64,000 bases of DNA from assembly GCF_003634095.1 (NCBI RefSeq), contig NZ_RBIR01000001.1, positions 806,001-870,000 on the forward strand, given 5' to 3'. Source of the stretch: Arthrobacter oryzae (GTDB taxonomy: Bacteria > Actinomycetota > Actinomycetes > Actinomycetales > Micrococcaceae). The notes beneath the pieces are model-generated. The model did no database searches. It had not been told where the DNA came from and was given only the letters and a program-made list of their open reading frames with translations. Within the stretch, counting starts at the first letter, position 1; every line of letters begins with the position of its first letter. The position numbers and the translations under genes are program-made. This document shows positions 41,627 to 50,431 of this stretch, piece by piece.

Positions 41627-43117
41627 ATGACGGTCACCCTCAGTGGCATCACCAAGTCCTTCGGGCCGAACCGCGTGCTCCGCGGCGTCGACCTCAGCAT
41701 CGCCCCCGGCGAAATTGTCTCCCTCGTCGGCGAAAATGGGGCCGGCAAATCCACCCTGACCCGGATCATCGCGGGAGCCTACCAGCCCGATTCCGGGGAA
41801 CTCTCCATCGACGGCAAGGTCCGGAAGTTCAGCGGCCCGCAGGACGCCATGGCGGCCGGCATCCAGGTCATCTACCAGGAGCTGAAGAACAACCTCTTCC
41901 CGCAGCTGGACGTCGCATCCAACATCTTTGCCCACGACGGCACCGGCGAGTTCGGCAAACTGTTCGTCAACAAGGACAGGATGCACGCCCGCGCCGCAGA
42001 GCTGCTGAGCCAGGTGGGGATCGACGTCGACACCCGCCTTCCCGTGGGGAAGCTCAGTTTCGGCCAGCAGCAGCTGGTCCAGCTGGCACGCTGCCTCAAC
42101 CACTCGGTGAAACTGCTGATCCTCGATGAGCCCACTGCGGCCCTGGACGACCGGGAATCCGAGCTCTTGTTCGCCCAGGTGCGCAAGATCCAGGCCGCAG
42201 GCGTCGCGGTCATCTACATCAGCCACCGGCTCCCCGAAGTCTTCGCCCTGTCCGACCGCATCGTCGTGATGCGCGACGGCCGCGTCTCCACGACCGGAAC
42301 CGCGGCCGAACTGACCGAGGCCGGCGTCGTCGCCGCCATGGTGGGCGGCGAGGTGGAAAACTTCTACCCCAAGGAACACCACGCCACTGACCGCGTCCGG
42401 CTCGACGTCCAGGACCTCGCATCGACCGGCGTCAACGGCGTGTCCTTCAAAGTCCACGCCGGCGAAGTGCTCGGCATCGGCGGCGTCATGGGCAGCGGCA
42501 AGGGCGAGGTGCTGCGGGCCCTTTTCGGACTCGAGAACGCGGCCGGCTCCGTCAGCATCGACGGCAAACCGCTGGCCCTGAAATCCCCGCAGCACGCCAT
42601 CAACGCCGGAGTCGCCTACCTGACCCCGGACCGTCAGGCGGAGGGCCTCACCCTGGCCCAGCCCATCTCGCACAACGAATCCCTGGCCACCCTCGGCGCC
42701 ATCACCCGGAACGGGATCGTCGCCCTGAAGCGCGAGCGGGACCGGTGCCAGGAAATCTCCACCCGGCTCAGCGTCAAATGCACCAGCGTTGACGACGCCG
42801 TGGGAACCCTGTCCGGCGGCAACCAGCAGAAAGTCCTCCTGGCCCGCTGCCTGCTGAGCAACCCCGCGATCCTGCTGATGGAAGAACCCACCCGCGGCGT
42901 AGACGTGGGCGCCAAGGCAGAGATCTATTCCATCATCAACGACGTCGCCGCCCAAGGCGTCGCCGTCGTCCTGGTCTCTTCAGACCTCCCCGAACTAGTC
43001 GAAATGTCGGACCGGGTGCTGGTCATGCGCGGAGGCAGCATCAACGCTGAACTGACCTCCGACGCCTTGACCCAGCAGTCAGTCCTGGAACACGCAATGG
43101 AGACCGTAACCCGATGA
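41627..43117 (+). CDS. rbsA: Ribose-type ABC importer, double ATPase RbsA
   Basis: This encodes 496 residues with two ABC domains. The first has VGENGAGKST, LSFGQQQLVQLAR and LLILDEPTAAL. The second has a variant Walker A VMGSGKGEVL, which is normal for the second domain of sugar ATPases, then LSGGNQQKVLLARCL and LLMEEPTRGVDVG. It powers import through the downstream fused permease. It overlaps the next gene by 4 bases, so translation is coupled. Confidence 0.94.
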   Translation: MTVTLSGITKSFGPNRVLRGVDLSIAPGEIVSLVGENGAGKSTLTRIIAGAYQPDSGELSIDGKVRKFSGPQDAMAAGIQVIYQELKNNLFPQLDVASNIFAHDGTGEFGKLFVNKDRMHARAAELLSQVGIDVDTRLPVGKLSFGQQQLVQLARCLNHSVKLLILDEPTAALDDRESELLFAQVRKIQAAGVAVIYISHRLPEVFALSDRIVVMRDGRVSTTGTAAELTEAGVVAAMVGGEVENFYPKEHHATDRVRLDVQDLASTGVNGVSFKVHAGEVLGIGGVMGSGKGEVLRALFGLENAAGSVSIDGKPLALKSPQHAINAGVAYLTPDRQAEGLTLAQPISHNESLATLGAITRNGIVALKRERDRCQEISTRLSVKCTSVDDAVGTLSGGNQQKVLLARCLLSNPAILLMEEPTRGVDVGAKAEIYSIINDVAAQGVAVVLVSSDLPELVEMSDRVLVMRGGSINAELTSDALTQQSVLEHAMETVTR

Positions 43118-45117
43118 AAAAAATATCCCTGTTCAACGACCAGCTTCGGGCCGTCTGGATGCTCGCGTTCGTGGCGATAGCGCTCGTCTTCGCCACGCCG
43201 CTCTTCCTGCAGCCTTCCAACATGCTCAATGTACTGCTCACTGCCGCCGTCGTCGCCCTCATCGCCGCCGGACAAACCTACGTGATCATCCTCGCCGAGA
43301 TCGATCTCTCCGTCGGCGCGGTGCTGGGCTTCAGCGCGATCACCACTGCCAGCGTCACCAGCCAGTCCGGCCCGGTGGCCGGGCTGGCCGCGGGCCTCGC
43401 CGTCGGCGCGCTGGCAGGCCTGATCAACGGTGTACTCGTCACCAAGGCCAAGATGCCCTCATTCATCGCGACTTTGGCCACGATGTCCATCTTTGCCGGG
43501 CTGACGCTGCAGTTCTCCCAGGGCAACCCGGTGAAGGTCACCGACGGAATGTTCCTGGCCCTGGGCCAGGGCAATCTCCTCGGCATCCCCACCCCCATCT
43601 GGATCATGTTGGTCCTCGGCGTGCTGTTCGGCTACGTCCTGGCCCGCACCCGGTATGGCCGTGAGCTCTACGCCACCGGCGACAACGCCGACGCCGCACG
43701 CCTCGCCGGCATCAGCACGGACCGGGTCAAGATCGTGGCCTTCATGATCTCCGGCGTCCTCGCCGCCACCGCAGGCTTCATCCTGACGGCACGGCTCGGC
43801 ACCGCCCAGCCCACCGCGGGCACCGGCCTCGAGCTCGCCGCCATTGCCGCCGTGATCATCGGCGGCACCAGCCTCTCCGGCGGACGCGGCGCGTTGCTCG
43901 GCACTCTGGTAGGCGCCGTCCTGCTGGCAATGATCGACAACGGCCTCAACCTGCTCAACGTCTCCCCGTTCCTGCAAAGCGTCGTCAAGGGCGCCGTCAT
44001 CCTGCTGGCCGTCTTCGTGGACCGGAACTCCGGGGTCCTGATGCGCATCTTCCGCGCCGGTCCGGCCAAGGTGGCGGCACCGGCAGCAGGACCGTCGACG
44101 GCGTCCGCCACCGGGGCGGACGCACCGGCACCGCTCCTCCCGAAGGTTGCCATGCTCTCCGTGGTGGGCCTGCTCGTGGTCGGTGCCGGCATCACCACGG
44201 CCGTCCGCGGCGCCGACGGCGGAAGCGCCGCAGCCCAGCAAAAGTCGGCCACCTTGGTCATTTCCACGCTCAACAACCCGTTCTTCGTCTCCGTCGGTGG
44301 CGGCGCCAAGGACCAGGCGGCCAAGCTGGGCGTGAGCCTGGACGTGCAGAACGCCAACAACAACGACACCTCCTCGCTGAACCAGGCCACCACCGCACTG
44401 GTCAAGAAGCCCGGCGTTCTGCTCCTGGACCCGACTTCGAGCGAGGCCGGCGGATCGATTACCGTCAAGGCCAACCAGGCCAACGTCCCCGTGGTTGCGT
44501 TCGACCGCGTCCCGGACCAGGGCAAGCTGGCCGCCTTCATCGGCTATGACGCCGTCCAGGCCGGCAAGAACGGCGCCAAGGCGCTCTGCGAGGCGGTCGG
44601 CGGCTCCGGCAAGGTGGCTGAACTCCAGGGACTGCTCGGCACCAGCGTGGCCCGGGACCGCTCCAAGGGCTTCAAGGCCGGAATGAAGGAATGCCCGGGC
44701 GTCGATGTTGTGGCCGTGCAGTCCGCGGACTTCGACCGTGGCAAGGCCCTGGACGTCACCACCAACATCCTGCAGGCGAATCCGGGCATCACCGGTATCT
44801 ATGGCGCCAACGATGAAATGGCGCTCGGCGCGGTAGCGGCCGTGAAGTCGCGGGGCCTGCTGTCCACGATCAAGATCGTCGGAAACGACGGCATCGGCGA
44901 CGCTTTGGCCGCAGTGAAGAGCGGCGAGATGTACGCCACGAACGCCGAGTCCCCGTTTGCCCTGGGCCAGGAAGTCGCCAAGATCGGCCATGCCGTCGCC
45001 ACCGGCCAGAAGGTCGAAGAGTCACGGGTGCTACAGGGCCAGCTGGTTACCGGGAGCGGCGTCGACAAGTTCTGCTCGTACCTGCGCGGCATCGGCGACC
45101 TCGCCACCTGCAAGTAA
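43114..45117 (+). CDS. Fused ribose permease and substrate-binding protein (RbsC-RbsB)
   Basis: This encodes 667 residues. Residues 1-310 are a complete RbsC-type permease with about ten helices (including [18 protein letters not shown] and [19 protein letters not shown]). A Pro/Ala/Ser/Thr linker (about 315-345) leads to one extra helix, [16 protein letters not shown] (about 350-366). From about 380 on there is a RbsB-type binding protein, with [20 protein letters not shown] and [18 protein letters not shown]. The reading frame is continuous with no internal start signal. Normally these are two proteins; here the binding domain is tethered outside the membrane. Confidence 0.9.
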   Translation: MKKISLFNDQLRAVWMLAFVAIALVFATPLFLQPSNMLNVLLTAAVVALIAAGQTYVIILAEIDLSVGAVLGFSAITTASVTSQSGPVAGLAAGLAVGALAGLINGVLVTKAKMPSFIATLATMSIFAGLTLQFSQGNPVKVTDGMFLALGQGNLLGIPTPIWIMLVLGVLFGYVLARTRYGRELYATGDNADAARLAGISTDRVKIVAFMISGVLAATAGFILTARLGTAQPTAGTGLELAAIAAVIIGGTSLSGGRGALLGTLVGAVLLAMIDNGLNLLNVSPFLQSVVKGAVILLAVFVDRNSGVLMRIFRAGPAKVAAPAAGPSTASATGADAPAPLLPKVAMLSVVGLLVVGAGITTAVRGADGGSAAAQQKSATLVISTLNNPFFVSVGGGAKDQAAKLGVSLDVQNANNNDTSSLNQATTALVKKPGVLLLDPTSSEAGGSITVKANQANVPVVAFDRVPDQGKLAAFIGYDAVQAGKNGAKALCEAVGGSGKVAELQGLLGTSVARDRSKGFKAGMKECPGVDVVAVQSADFDRGKALDVTTNILQANPGITGIYGANDEMALGAVAAVKSRGLLSTIKIVGNDGIGDALAAVKSGEMYATNAESPFALGQEVAKIGHAVATGQKVEESRVLQGQLVTGSGVDKFCSYLRGIGDLATCK

Positions 45118-45139
45118 CCCCACGGATCCAAGGAGAACC

Positions 45140-45808
45140 ATGACTGAACTGACTGCGGCCGGCCTGGCCGCGATGGTGGACCATACGTTCCTGCAATCCA
45201 CGGGAACCCGCGCCGAAGCCGAAGACGCTGCCGTCGAAGCTGCCCGGCTTGGCGCCTACTCGGTGTGCGTCTCGCCGTCGATGCTTCCACTGTCCGCCAC
45301 CAGTACACGGGTCACCGCCGTGTGCGGTTTCCCGTCGGGCAAACACCACAGCAGCGTCAAAGCGGCCGAGGCCCGTGATGCGGTGCGCAACAGGGCCGAC
45401 GAGATCGACATGGTCATCGACGTCGGCGCGGCCCGCGCGGGTGACTTCGACGCCGTCGAACGGGACATCGCGGCCGTCCGAGAGGCCGTCCCGGCCCCCA
45501 CCGTGCTCAAGGTCATCCTCGAGACCGCGGCGCTGACCGATGAGCAGATCGTGCGCTGCTGCGCGGCCGCCGAAAGCGCCGGAGCCGATTTCGTGAAGAC
45601 GTCCACGGGCTTCCACCCGGATGGCGGCGCCACGGTGCACGCAGTGGAGCTAATGGCACGGACTGTTGCCCCGCGCCTCGGCGTCAAGGCGTCCGGCGGA
45701 ATCCGTGACTGGGCTACCGCGCAGGCGATGATCACCGCCGGCGCCACCCGGCTGGGGCTCTCCGGCACCGCTGAGGTCCTCAGCGGCGGACGCAGCACCG
45801 GCTACTGA
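45140..45808 (+). CDS. deoC: Deoxyribose-phosphate aldolase
   Basis: This encodes 222 residues. DeoC motifs present are [11 protein letters not shown] at the start, [55 protein letters not shown] and the Schiff-base lysine in [41 protein letters not shown] follows. It cleaves 2-deoxyribose-5-phosphate to acetaldehyde and glyceraldehyde-3-phosphate. With rbsK it suggests the operon also handles deoxyribose. AAGGAG precedes the start. Repeat copy C follows the stop. Confidence 0.95.
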   Translation: MTELTAAGLAAMVDHTFLQSTGTRAEAEDAAVEAARLGAYSVCVSPSMLPLSATSTRVTAVCGFPSGKHHSSVKAAEARDAVRNRADEIDMVIDVGAARAGDFDAVERDIAAVREAVPAPTVLKVILETAALTDEQIVRCCAAAESAGADFVKTSTGFHPDGGATVHAVELMARTVAPRLGVKASGGIRDWATAQAMITAGATRLGLSGTAEVLSGGRSTGY

Positions 45809-45854
45809 GCGTAGATCGCACTCGACCGTTCTGAATCGTGTGACTTCGCGGCGT

Positions 45855-45950
45855 TTTCGGACCGGCGACGCGTAAAAGGTCCGGCACTACGGGGATTCCC
45901 CCAGCGCCGGACCTTTTCCGCGTCACGAGTCCGTTGCCGGCGCGGAATCC
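45855..45950. repeat. 96-bp palindromic repeat, copy C
   Basis: This has the same length and ends as copies A and B. Inner arms run 45874-45888 with 45903-45917 (one mismatch), and an outer arm pair has CGGAC at the left and GAGTCCG at the right. It lies between the convergent deoC and dehydratase-like genes. With copy B it brackets the ribose operon in direct orientation. Confidence 0.8.
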
Positions 45951-46004
45951 CGGGGTTCAACGGCGGGCGAGGCAGGCGCCCGGATCGTGGACCGCCGCCG
46001 GTGC

Positions 46005-47174
46005 TCAGGAAGGAACCGCCAGGGACGCCCGGCGGAAGTCGGTGCGCCACACGTCAATGCCCTGGCCGCCCCCGTCCGTGACGACGTACTCGGGCCAGCG
46101 ATCAAACGCGGAACAGGGATGGGATATCCCGAGATCCACGGTATCGGTGACCTCCAGAGCGGTCACGCCGGTAAGGACTGCGTGGTGGTCGAAGAGATTT
46201 CGCACCGCTGCGGTTGCACCATGCTTTGTGTGGCCGTCCGCCGTGCGGGCAGACAAGAGGGTCGGCAGTCCGGCGTCGTACGGAAGATCCCGTTTGCCCG
46301 CACCGACGACGGCGATGCCCTCTTCAGGGATGGACAGGACGACGGCGCGCACGGAAAGCGCCGGAATGAGGCCCGGAACGGGGCTGACGGCGGCGTACGT
46401 GCCGTGATCGTGGGTAACGTAGCACCCTGATCGGAGAATAGTCCTGGTTCCAGGGACCTGGCCACCGCCAGGAAGGAACTCCACGACGCGGTCCGGGAAT
46501 GCAGACCCGCCCATTGAATAGATGGGGGCGGCTGTCTCAAAGAACTGCGCCGTTTCCAGATACACGTCCCGGACCAGCCGGCAATGCCGGTCAACCGCTG
46601 CCACCGTGTCCTCGGCCCTGCTGTTGGGCACGACGCCTTCGTACCCGGCAACGCCGGCAAGCTTCACGCCCGGCGTGGCCTGGACCAACCCGGCCAGGTG
46701 CAGGCCCTCGCGCACGCTGCGCACTCCCGTACGTCCGCCGGGCGTTCCGACGTCGATCAGCACCTCAAGGGCCACCGGCCCGCCGTCGAACGCCGCCGCC
46801 GCGGCCTTGATTCCGGCCTCCGAATCGACGAAACAACGGATTTCCCGGTCCGGATCTTCCTCCAGCCACGCGCGGATGCGCAGCAGTCCGAACGTGTCCA
46901 CGATCTCATTGGCGACGAGAACGCGGTCATGTCCCCACGCCAGTACTGAGGCAACTTGATCCACGGTGGCGACGGTGAGGCCCACCGCACCGGCAGCCAG
47001 CTGACGCTCGATGATCGGTGCCGACATGGTCGTCTTGACATGCGGGGCGAGATCCACGCCCCGCTCACGGCACCAGACCGCCATGACCCGGATATTGTTC
47101 TCGAGGGCAACACTGTTGAGCCGCAGCTGCGGATACGCCGGGCCGGCGGGGAGCTTTGGCGTTGTCAGTGGCAC
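46005..47174 (-). CDS. D-serine dehydratase/D-threonine aldolase-like PLP enzyme
   Basis: This encodes 389 residues from GTG 47174 (GGAGG upstream), overlapping the amine oxidase gene by 10 bases. The fold is alanine-racemase-like. APHVKTTM carries the PLP lysine (about residue 45). The C-terminal metal site is SHPCSAFDRW. Zinc held by His and Cys is typical of eukaryote-like D-serine dehydratases, whereas D-threonine aldolases use His and Asp. It probably acts on D-amino acids or a product of the amine pathway. It is the last gene of the four-gene operon. Confidence 0.85.
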   Translation of the reverse strand: MPLTTPKLPAGPAYPQLRLNSVALENNIRVMAVWCRERGVDLAPHVKTTMSAPIIERQLAAGAVGLTVATVDQVASVLAWGHDRVLVANEIVDTFGLLRIRAWLEEDPDREIRCFVDSEAGIKAAAAAFDGGPVALEVLIDVGTPGGRTGVRSVREGLHLAGLVQATPGVKLAGVAGYEGVVPNSRAEDTVAAVDRHCRLVRDVYLETAQFFETAAPIYSMGGSAFPDRVVEFLPGGGQVPGTRTILRSGCYVTHDHGTYAAVSPVPGLIPALSVRAVVLSIPEEGIAVVGAGKRDLPYDAGLPTLLSARTADGHTKHGATAAVRNLFDHHAVLTGVTALEVTDTVDLGISHPCSAFDRWPEYVVTDGGGQGIDVWRTDFRRASLAVPS

Positions 47175-49096
47175 TCGTCGGCCTCCGGGGCCGGCTCGAC
47201 GTCCAGCGCCGGGTTCCGGTCGAAGAAACCCACGGGCTTGAGCCAGAATGCGACAGTGTCGACCGGCATGACCGGCCACTCCTCCGGCCGCGGGATGTGA
47301 TGAATGCCGAAGACGTACCAAACGACGACGTCGGTATTTTCCACGGACCGGCCCTGCCGTACCCATTCGGGCATGCCCAGTCCGCCCGCCCCTTGATTCA
47401 CGAACTCACCCGCCGGCCAGCGTTCGTCGGGATCGTTGGGCGTCACCCACACCGTGTGGCCGACCACTTCCGCGCGTTGGAACACCGGGGATGCCGGATC
47501 GAAAAACGAGGGGAACGACGCGCCGGGCACCAGCTTGTACGACACCCGGGTCCCAAGTCCGTTAGCCGAATTGTCGTTCGTCACGGCCCAGGTGCGCTGG
47601 GTCTCCCAGGAATAGTCATCGTGGCCCTCGGTGGTGATGGGGGTCTTCTTCTGGTGCAGGGCGAGCCCGTAGGGATTATCCGGACCCATCGGGACCATCT
47701 CGGTTTCCGAGCGGTAGACCGTGTTGGCGGTGCCGTCGATGTCCAGATCGAGCCGGGCCACCAGGAAGTGCTGGTGGAAGGGCGCGTAGGTCCGGTTGTC
47801 CACAAGCGTTCCGCTCGGGTGCTCCTGGCCTTCGGCGAAGTAGCTGACCACCATGATGCCCGTGGCCCTCACCTCGCACTCAATGTTCCCGTCCTGGTAG
47901 AAGCGCCAGTAGACGAGGTATTCGTAGTTGGCCACCGTGACGTGGAACGAGACCACCAGCCGACGCATGCGGCGCACCTCAACACTGCCATCGTGGTCCA
48001 TGTGCTTCCACAACACCGCGGCGTCCTCTTCGTGGACGCAGATGGCGTTCTTAATGGTGTACGGCTCCCCCGCCGAATTGTGCATGACCGCGTCCAGATA
48101 CCGCACTTCCCCGAGACAGTCGCAGCCCAGTTCCAGCGACGTCGTCATGAACCCCAGGCCCCATTCGCCGACGTCGAACGCTGTGCGGCGGTAGTGGTCC
48201 TCGCTCGGATCCCGGTAGGGAACGGCCATTTCGGCGAAGGACAGCCGGTTGGCGATCGGCCGCTCGCGGCCCGCGTCCCGGTAGCTGACCCGGTGAAGGG
48301 TCAGGCCTTCGCGATAATTGAACCCGATTCTCATGGACCAGTTCTGCCAGCTGATCCTGTTGCCGTCGAAACGGAAGGAAACGCCGTCGGGCTGGGCAAT
48401 CTCCAGCGGCTTCACCGGCTCACGGGTGCTTGCGTTTCGAAGCCGCTCCGGGATCATGGCGGGGACATATTCGCCCATGATCTCTGGAGGGTCGACCGCA
48501 AAGGTGTCCTCAACGTCCAGTAGCTCCATCGTGGCCAGGTCAATGATGCAATGGAAGCCGTTGACCGGCCCGGCATAGGGGTTTGCGCCCGAACGCGCAC
48601 GGACCCAGGTATCGGACCAGCCGATCCTGCGGCCCTGGTACCGTTCCGGGATCATCATCAGGCCGTAGGTCCAAACATCCATGAACACCAGAGACAAATC
48701 GGTGATGCCGCGCTTGGCAAGCGCAGCGATCACCCGCGGGTGGCTGCGCAGCGCTTCGTCAGCTTCTTCCCACTCGTCGACGGTCATGTTCGCCTGCACT
48801 CCAGGGATATGGGTGAAAGAGATGACAACCCCGCGGGTCAGGGATAGCCGTGCCTGGTAGGTGTTGTTTGAGGACCGTTCGAAGCAGTTCACGCCCACGA
48901 TGCGATCGGGAGCGGCTCCATCGGGAGCGGCTTCGAAGGCCTCGACGGCGGCCTTGTCCGGCTCGATCAGCTCGATGGCTGCCAGCCGCCACGCCGGAAA
49001 CGTGACGCCCTTCGCATCGGCGAGCAACGTTGCCGCTGCACGGAACTCGTCCGCGCCTAGCGGATCCAAGGGATGAAACTGGGCCGGAATTCTCAT
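47165..49096 (-). CDS. Copper amine oxidase (topaquinone enzyme)
   Basis: This encodes 643 residues. The topaquinone precursor Tyr is in the consensus VANYEY (about residue 385). The catalytic base Asp is in RYLDAVMHN (about residue 302). Copper ligands are HQHF (about 434-437) and a late His in IHHIPRPEEWPVM. The enzyme turns primary amines into aldehydes with release of ammonia and hydrogen peroxide. It resembles Arthrobacter amine oxidases. AAAGGAG precedes ATG 49096. It lies downstream of the saccharopine-dehydrogenase-like gene and overlaps the next gene. Confidence 0.95.
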   Translation of the reverse strand: MRIPAQFHPLDPLGADEFRAAATLLADAKGVTFPAWRLAAIELIEPDKAAVEAFEAAPDGAAPDRIVGVNCFERSSNNTYQARLSLTRGVVISFTHIPGVQANMTVDEWEEADEALRSHPRVIAALAKRGITDLSLVFMDVWTYGLMMIPERYQGRRIGWSDTWVRARSGANPYAGPVNGFHCIIDLATMELLDVEDTFAVDPPEIMGEYVPAMIPERLRNASTREPVKPLEIAQPDGVSFRFDGNRISWQNWSMRIGFNYREGLTLHRVSYRDAGRERPIANRLSFAEMAVPYRDPSEDHYRRTAFDVGEWGLGFMTTSLELGCDCLGEVRYLDAVMHNSAGEPYTIKNAICVHEEDAAVLWKHMDHDGSVEVRRMRRLVVSFHVTVANYEYLVYWRFYQDGNIECEVRATGIMVVSYFAEGQEHPSGTLVDNRTYAPFHQHFLVARLDLDIDGTANTVYRSETEMVPMGPDNPYGLALHQKKTPITTEGHDDYSWETQRTWAVTNDNSANGLGTRVSYKLVPGASFPSFFDPASPVFQRAEVVGHTVWVTPNDPDERWPAGEFVNQGAGGLGMPEWVRQGRSVENTDVVVWYVFGIHHIPRPEEWPVMPVDTVAFWLKPVGFFDRNPALDVEPAPEADECH

Positions 49097-49195
49097 GGCG
49101 CTCTCCTTTGGGAATCTGGACGAAATCCGGATCAGCCGGGAAAAGGGCCCGGCCGTTTAGTACTGAAATTCTCGGGAAGCAACGGTCCGCGGGGC

Positions 49196-50431
49196 TTAGT
49201 TTGGTTCCTCCCGGATATGCCACGGTGAGCCATAGCCTTCGGGCTCGGGGGCGGCCATCAAATCCAGGAAGGGCTTGGACGGAAAGGCTTCAGGTCCCAG
49301 GACGCCTGCCCCTGCCCAGGTCCCGGCGGCGAGCAGCTCGAGAGCAATGACGGGATTGATGGCCGTTTGCCAAACTACACATTGGCTGGAGTAATTCGCC
49401 ATGGTCCACGCGTTGTCGGCCACATGGTAGAGATACGAACTTCGTGGGCGGCCCTCCTTGTCCGTGCCCCGTACCAGGACCCCGGCGCACGTCTTGCCCG
49501 TGATGTTGGGGCCGAGGGTGGCAGGGTCCGGCAGGCACGCTGCAACAACGTCCCGCGGACTGACCAGCGCTCCTTTAACGTTCACCGGTTTGGTGGAGTC
49601 GAGGCCAAGCTTGTGAAGAACCTTGAGCACGTCGATAAATTCGTTGCCGAGGCCGTACTTGAAGTTCACCCTTTTCGCATCGATCCATCGCGGCATGAGG
49701 AGGACTTCCTCGTGCTCCACATTGACGCATTCGACTGGCCCAATCCCTTCAGGGAAGTCGAACAATTCAGGTTCGCTAAACGGTTCCGTGGTCCGCCAGC
49801 CATGCTCGGCCGAGTATATGACTGGCGGATTCAGGCATTCTTCAATTGTGGTCCAAATCGAGAACGAAGGGGCAAAGCCATATCCTTCAACCTGCAGGTT
49901 TGCCCCGTCCCGAACGGCCAATTCCTCAATCTCTGAGAACAGGAATTCCTTGGCATAGGCCGCAAACACATCCGACAAGCCCGGTTCGACACCCATTCCC
50001 ACCAAAGCAAGGCGGCCGGCGGCTTCCCATTCGCCCGCCCGTTCAAATTGGAGGTCACCCAGCTTCACGCCTGGGAGTTGATACGGCAGCTCTGGATGCG
50101 GCGTCGAGAGCGACATGGCCATATCCAGGTACGATGCCCCGGCCTTCGCGGCGCCTTCAAAGATTGGCATTACGAAGCGGGGATCAACGGCGTTGAAGAC
50201 GTGCGTGATGCCGTGCTGTCGAACGGCATCCGCAACGGCCGCCGCACTCGAGGCGTCCAACGACACCGCCTTGAAGCGCTGCCTCAATTCAAGAGGAACG
50301 GTCTGCACCACAGATTCCGCTCGCGCCGGATCGTAGTCGGCGACGACAAATGCCTCGAAGAAACTCCGCCGTGCCGCGATGCCGGCCGCTGCTCCGCCCA
50401 CCCCGCCGGCGCCTATGCAGAGGATTCTCAT
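49196..50431 (-). CDS. Saccharopine dehydrogenase-like enzyme
   Basis: This encodes 411 residues. The Rossmann start MRILCIGAGGVGGAAAGIAARRSFFEAFVVADYDP binds NAD(P), then GITHVFNAVDPRFVMPIFEGAAKAGASYLDMAM follows. The C-terminal domain (about 130-350) resembles the saccharopine dehydrogenase/carboxynorspermidine dehydrogenase group. It overlaps the permease gene stop by 4 bases (ATGA). Within an amine operon it may join or split amino-acid-derived imines, as in polyamine metabolism, which is inference. Confidence 0.85.
   Translation of the reverse strand: MRILCIGAGGVGGAAAGIAARRSFFEAFVVADYDPARAESVVQTVPLELRQRFKAVSLDASSAAAVADAVRQHGITHVFNAVDPRFVMPIFEGAAKAGASYLDMAMSLSTPHPELPYQLPGVKLGDLQFERAGEWEAAGRLALVGMGVEPGLSDVFAAYAKEFLFSEIEELAVRDGANLQVEGYGFAPSFSIWTTIEECLNPPVIYSAEHGWRTTEPFSEPELFDFPEGIGPVECVNVEHEEVLLMPRWIDAKRVNFKYGLGNEFIDVLKVLHKLGLDSTKPVNVKGALVSPRDVVAACLPDPATLGPNITGKTCAGVLVRGTDKEGRPRSSYLYHVADNAWTMANYSSQCVVWQTAINPVIALELLAAGTWAGAGVLGPEAFPSKPFLDLMAAPEPEGYGSPWHIREEPN

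Noticed and set aside
43459..44991. A 510-codon minus-strand frame over the permease fusion gene
   Set aside because: It is opposite a fully conserved transporter, with His/Gly/Ala-rich composition typical of antisense frames in high-GC DNA.
47156..48523. A 455-codon plus-strand frame over the amine oxidase gene
   Set aside because: It is antisense to a gene with all copper amine oxidase motifs.
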